In this document: one piece after another, positions 59,809-64,000 of the stretch | Numbering within the stretch: position 1 is the first letter of the stretch | How the letters are laid out: the number at the start of each line of letters is the position of its first letter | Origin: Cryptomeria japonica | Taxonomy: Eukaryota; Streptophyta; Pinopsida; Cupressales; Cupressaceae | NCBI RefSeq assembly: GCF_030272615.1 | Contig: NC_081415.1 | Location: 603,965,644 to 604,029,643 of the forward strand | Length of the DNA stretch: 64,000 bases | Direction of reading: 5' to 3' | Program-made: the position numbers and the translations under genes | The notes under the pieces: generated by a model | Told to the model about the DNA's origin: nothing | Database searches by the model: none | The model's input: the letters and a program-made list of their open reading frames with translations, nothing else

Positions 59809-62233
59809 TGGGACTCATAAAATTTCAGTCAATTTGAGAGGCCCATTTTAAAATTCTACTCTGCATTTTCAAATGAAAACTTCTTGATGAATTAACCTAA
59901 ATAGCCTAGTTTGAGGGCATGAAAAATGAAGCCAACATCTTCCCCTTGGGTGCCTTTGAAAAGTGAAGGCATTTGAATTTTTCAACAAAATGCAATGGAG
60001 GGTAGAGCGTGTGCATTCCCCCCCAACTTGGCATGTTAGCAACCCTCAAAAATTTTTAAACAAATGCATTTTGCAGGTATAAAACTGATTTCTCCTTGCC
60101 CGTGGTATGGTGTGGCTATTAAACCTTCAAGCAAATTAATTAGGAAAGTGTATCACCAAATCCCTTGCATGGTAGATGGAAGGTAAAAGAAACTTCAAAA
60201 TAAATAAAATCGGCCTATGTAAGGCATTTTTTACTTAGGCACCAAATTGGGTTTACAAACGAAACAAACTTTCAAGCGAAAGCCTTTATCCCACATTGGT
60301 TGTGGGGAGGGAATATTTTGTATTTAAATACAAAGCCCCGCACATATCAAGTTTCAAAATCTAGGAAGCTCATGGCTTAGTTGACCCCGCGCATGTGAGC
60401 ATCTCGAGGCAACCCAAATTTTGTTACAAGCTGGTGAGATGAGGCTAAAGATCAAGCAGATCTGATGGTCGGGTGAAGAGATCTAATGGTTGTCGCCAAG
60501 TTGCGATGGGAACTGCTCATCGGTTAACCATTTCGACTTGGTGACAAGAAGGGCCAGGTCAAGTGGTGGGTCCAATGATAGTCCAGTGGTTGGTATAGGT
60601 GGTGGGTCCAAGTGGCAAGACATGTGGATCCACGAGCAGGTTGGAAGCTAACATGTGGCATGAGATGGACAAAGGTTAAAGAGCGTGCAAGTTTGATGCA
60701 AATCAATGGCTGTTGCTATATCACAATGGGAAAATGCTCACCAGTTAACCATCGCAACATAGCGACCAAGTGGTGGGACCTGACAAGAGAGTAGCTCATG
60801 AGTGATTAATGGGAGAGCAATTCTAAGGAAGGTCGATGGTGGTTGCTTATCCATAGTCCGAAATAGATCGATGAATAACAATTACGACTCAACAACAAAG
60901 ATGTGGAAGGTTCGGCCTTGCTAAGGTGGCAGGATAGGTGGCGCCTAGAGGGACTCATGACCAATCCAGTGGTGACACGTGGTAGACCGCGGAGGAAAAA
61001 ATTAAAATTAAAATATATAGTTTCTGACTATAGTACAAAAATGCCAAAATTTAAATGACTGACCTGCATGAGAGTTTAATTCACTAGTGGGTTATTTTTT
61101 GTCCAAATATATAAGTATTATATATCATTTGAAAGCTCTTGATCCAAGGAGTTTTTTTTTGTAGTCACTTGTAGCACACATCAAGTATCCCAAGAGTAGT
61201 TTACTCGATATTTCAGAAATATTTTTTAGTTTGTGAGAGAATATTTTCTATAGGCTAAGTGTGTGAGCAGTAAATGCAGAAAGATTTGGGACAGTGGTCA
61301 TGGTGAGAGATGAAATATGGAATTCTCCTCTCTTCCTTCTTATTCTAGGGTCTTCTCATTTTGTAGGGGTTCCAATTTTTGAAGAAATTCTTAGAGAGAG
61401 ATTTCCAAGAGGGGTTCCATTTTTGCATGTAAGTTACTTAGTGGTAATGGGTGATGATCCCATTCTTTTGTCTTTGAATAGATACACTTCGCAAATTGTT
61501 TCTTAGTTGTAGGTAAAATATATGTAAAGCATATATACAATTGCATTGGATTGTCTTTAGGCATTCTTTAATTTCAATAAATCTAGTCTTCAAGGGAGTT
61601 TGGGTTTGTCCTCTCAAAGTGGGAGTGTAACTGGTGTTCTTAAGTACTCTTCAAGGAAGAGGTTAAATTCTATGAATAATCATTTTGGATTTGGGTTAAT
61701 GTTTGGATATGTATGATCCTTTGATTGAGTCTAGAATGTATCAATGTCAGGCATTAATACAGGGATATCTTTTTCAATGAATCTGATGTGCATCTTGGAT
61801 TCCATTTGTAGTTATTTGTATTGACTCTATGCCCAGGTTAAGGCATTGATCTATTATAGATAGAAGTTACTTGCATCTATTTTAAAATAAAACCAAATAT
61901 CCTTTTAGTTTTATGTTTGTAGTTTTAGTTTGTTCTACCTATCTCATGCTTCAACTTAGTTGAGATGCCAATGTAGATTTAGCCCATCTGCAGTAACCTC
62001 CTAGTTGTTAAGCCTTTTGAGATTCATCTGCTTATTGTTGATGCTTCCATATGTGTGTAATGGGTTTGATTCAATGCATCAAAGGTACACCCACCTAGGT
62101 TTTGTAGAGCCTGAAGAGTAGAAGGACTCAAATCCTTGTTATGTTGTCCAAGTCCTGAAGTTATTCATTGTATGAAGTTGGCTATTTCATAGATAAATTG
62201 CAAATGAACTTGGTTTGCTCATTTTTTAGAACA
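59809..62233 (+). repeat. 3' LTR of E2
   Basis: About 2.4 kb, TGGGACTCATAAAATTT to ...tagaaca. The first 0.9 kb match E1 (18785-19257 and 24060-24480), the rest match the E2 5' LTR. No clear polypurine tract precedes it, so the exact start is uncertain by a few bases. Confidence 0.7.
61294..61506 (+). other. LTR-borne 70-codon ORF, right copy
   Basis: Begins MVMVRDEIWNSPL; about a dozen residues differ from the left copy and no indel or stop has appeared in either. Confidence 0.35.
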
Positions 62234-62530
62234 ACACCTTCGACATAGAATTACAATTGAAAATAGAATACATTCCTAACTATTTTAAAAGATTTTGAAT
62301 AAAATAACTAAGGAAAGTAATACACTTTTCTTTCTTTTCTACTTTCATTTCAGAACAATGAATAATAGAAGGACAAATTTTCAAGTCTCTTTTTTTGTAC
62401 ACAATAAAGGCAAGAATATTAGCCTTAATATAGCTCTTATTTTTAGAATTCTTCAAGATACACAAATGGTACTCAATCAACAATACATATGTAAAACACA
62501 TGTCTTCAGTTCTTCCACAAGGATAACATC
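62234..62530. other. Short stretch between E2 and the copia gag
   Basis: AT-rich; a minus ORF (62666-62280) and a plus ORF overlap here and neither is convincing. The start of the copia element is not visible, so its 5' end is probably truncated. Confidence 0.4.
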
Positions 62531-62544
62531 CTTTCTCTCTTCTC

Positions 62545-64000
62545 ATACTATCCCTAATGTTCCTCCCACTGATCCAGATGCCAAGAAGGAGTATGAGAAC
62601 AATGCAAAGGCTAAACATGCTATGTTGAGTGGGTTGTCTGATAATGAGTTTGTCAAGGTCATGCACTGTGCATCCACCAAGAAGACTTGGGATAAAATGT
62701 AGAGGTTATTTGAAGGTGATACAAAAGTCAAAGAGGCCAAGCTCCAAACAATAAGGGGCCATCTTGAAGGCATCAGGATGAAGGATGAAGAAAAGATTGC
62801 AAACTACCTTCACAGATTTGATGAAAATATGAACACCATCAGAGGATTTGTAGAATAAATTGCAGATGAGATTCTTGTCAAGAAGGTACTTAGATCTCTC
62901 ACACCTAAGAATTATACTAAGGTTTCTATCATAGAAGAATCCAAGGATCTGAAGACCTTCACAATGGGTGAGCTATTTGGCTCACTGACATCCTATGAAA
63001 TGAGAACAACCGGTTATACATCCTCAATGAAAGAGGCAGCGTTCAATTCCACCAAGAAGGGCAAAGAAGTGGTTTCTCATAAAGGATCCAGTGAAGACTT
63101 TGATGTAGAGGTAGTAAAATTTGTCAGAAAGCTCAAACGAGGATCTAGCAAGTATAAAGGAAACCTACCACTCAAATGTTTCAACTATGGTAAAGTTGGA
63201 CACTTTGATGCAAAATGTCCTTATAATGAAACTGGTGGAGATGAGTCAAGAGGCTCTAGCAGATCTGGTGGTAAAGATAAAGAAAGAAATGTCTACCAAC
63301 AAGGAAGAAGAGGCTACTGAAAGTAGAAAAACCTATATACTATTGAGGATGATGCCACATATGAAGAAAGTGCATGAGAAGATGATTACCATGAGAATGA
63401 CAGAGAAGTTAATCTATTTATGGCACTTGATGAGCCGGTTAGTGAAGATGAGGAAGAAGAAGACATTGAGGCTAAAGTGGATCTAGAAGGTGAGCTTATA
63501 AGTGTTCTTAAGGAGCTAAGTAAAACTAGAAGAGAACTCAAGAAGGTAAAGCTTGCTACAATAGATGAACAAGGTCTCTTGAAGCAATCCCTGGATGAGA
63601 CCAATCAAGTTATATCTGAATTGAAACTTCAGTTGGAAGAAGCCAAGAGGATATGTGAAGTCACATCCTCTGATCTGATATAGAAAGAAAATAAGCATCA
63701 AGATCTGGAAATAGAAATAGTGAAGCTCAGAAAGGATCTTGAGGAAAGTAAGGAAGAAACAAAAGTGAGAAGAAAATATGAAGGCAGCACCAAAGACTCA
63801 GACAAGATGTTGAGAAAACAAAAGCAATACAAAGAAACTGATGGCTTAGGATTTGAAGAGGGTCAAAGTTCAAACAAAAAAGACACAATCGGTAAGGAGA
63901 TAAAGTTCACTTATTCCAATGAAGGTAAAGAGAAGAAGATGTTCACAGTAAGCAAGGATATCGGTAAGAAGACATGTGCAGATGTCAATAGAAATTGCCA
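62545..64000 (+). pseudogene. gag: Element I: copia gag, runs off the window
   Basis: One frame runs from about 62545 to the window end with at least six stops (including TAG 62700, TAA about 62857, TGA 63318, TAG 63681). Order: C-terminal part of the UBN2-type gag domain (AMLSGLSDNEFVKVMHC, KKTWDKM, KVKEAKLQTIRGHLEGIRM, LHRFDENMNTI, VLRSLTPKNY), a zinc knuckle with Tyr in place of the second Cys (CFNYGKVGHFDAKC), an acidic stretch, a coiled coil (ELSKTRRELKKVKL, ISELKLQLEEAKRI), then a TDGLGFEEGQSS motif near the end. The coiled coil and GLGF part correspond to ORF1 of A and B. N-terminal gag and pol lie outside or are lost. Confidence 0.8.

Larger units (their letters stand above)
55915..62233 (+). 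mobile_element. Element E2: LTR retroelement with an unfamiliar internal ORF
   Basis: Left LTR segment 55915-57459 and right LTR 59809-62233 share a long, well-matched stretch (from tttgatgca to gaaca). A primer-site-like sequence follows the left LTR at 57467 and an internal region of 2.3 kb lies between, with one protein-like ORF but no gag-pol motif. The left LTR lacks the first 890 bp of the right one, replaced by other sequence. It is likely a non-autonomous gypsy-type element (inference from the primer site). Confidence 0.65.

Noticed and set aside
62280-62666. 128-codon minus ORF
   Set aside because: It overlaps the copia gag frame and has no domain.

Overview
The window reads as intergenic DNA from a large plant genome, most likely a gymnosperm (inference). 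It is AT-rich, has no intact host gene, and is built almost entirely of old nested LTR retrotransposons. Several copies carry exact 5-bp target-site duplications (TSDs), so the order of insertion can be read. Element names below (A to I) are mine. I found no rRNA or tRNA gene and no CRISPR array.

Left part (1-24.5 kb). Element F is a minus-strand, non-coding LTR element: end of its 3' LTR at 1-932, internal region 933-10895, 5' LTR from 10896. It was entered by A (1949-8222, TSD gatag), a minus-strand LTR element with no pol. The F 5' LTR was entered by a Ty1/copia element G (11178 to about 16640, plus strand, recognisable gag-PR-INT-RT-RNase H, all broken) and by a solo LTR, H (17354-18093, TSD atatc). 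At 18785 a copy of LTR family E begins; it is split by D (19258-24059, TSD caagg), an unusually long solo LTR of family F (4.8 kb).

Middle (24.5-50.5 kb). Host-derived fragments lie here: a PPR-repeat pseudogene (minus, 25.0-25.8 kb), an intronless CWC22 splicing-factor pseudogene (27.3-29.3 kb, plus) with a second piece of the same gene head-to-head beside it, and a CACTA (En/Spm) transposase remnant (29.7-30.9 kb) with a tandemly duplicated exon-intron-exon block. The CACTA remnant was entered by B (30894-50467, candidate TSD atata), a relative of A. B's 5' LTR was entered by C (36918-49720, TSD agatc), a Ty3/gypsy element of Tat type with two RNase H domains. Between its integrase and 3' LTR, C carries an antisense, intron-containing plant mobile domain (PMD) gene.

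Right part (50.5-64 kb). About 4.4 kb shows little beyond a short tandem repeat and one orphan primer-binding site. Then come a 449-bp inverted repeat able to form a long hairpin (54875-55323), an E-family LTR element (about 55915-62233, plus) whose internal region encodes an unfamiliar acidic protein, and the 5' part of another copia element (I), with gag running off the window end.

Most interesting: (1) A and B share a very long second ORF (about 900-1100 codons, ending in coiled-coil/charged sequence) beside a truncated gag and no polymerase, and in B the frame is kept over 3.3 kb despite stop codons; (2) the spliced antisense PMD gene inside C; (3) the hairpin; (4) the amplified CWC22 fragments.
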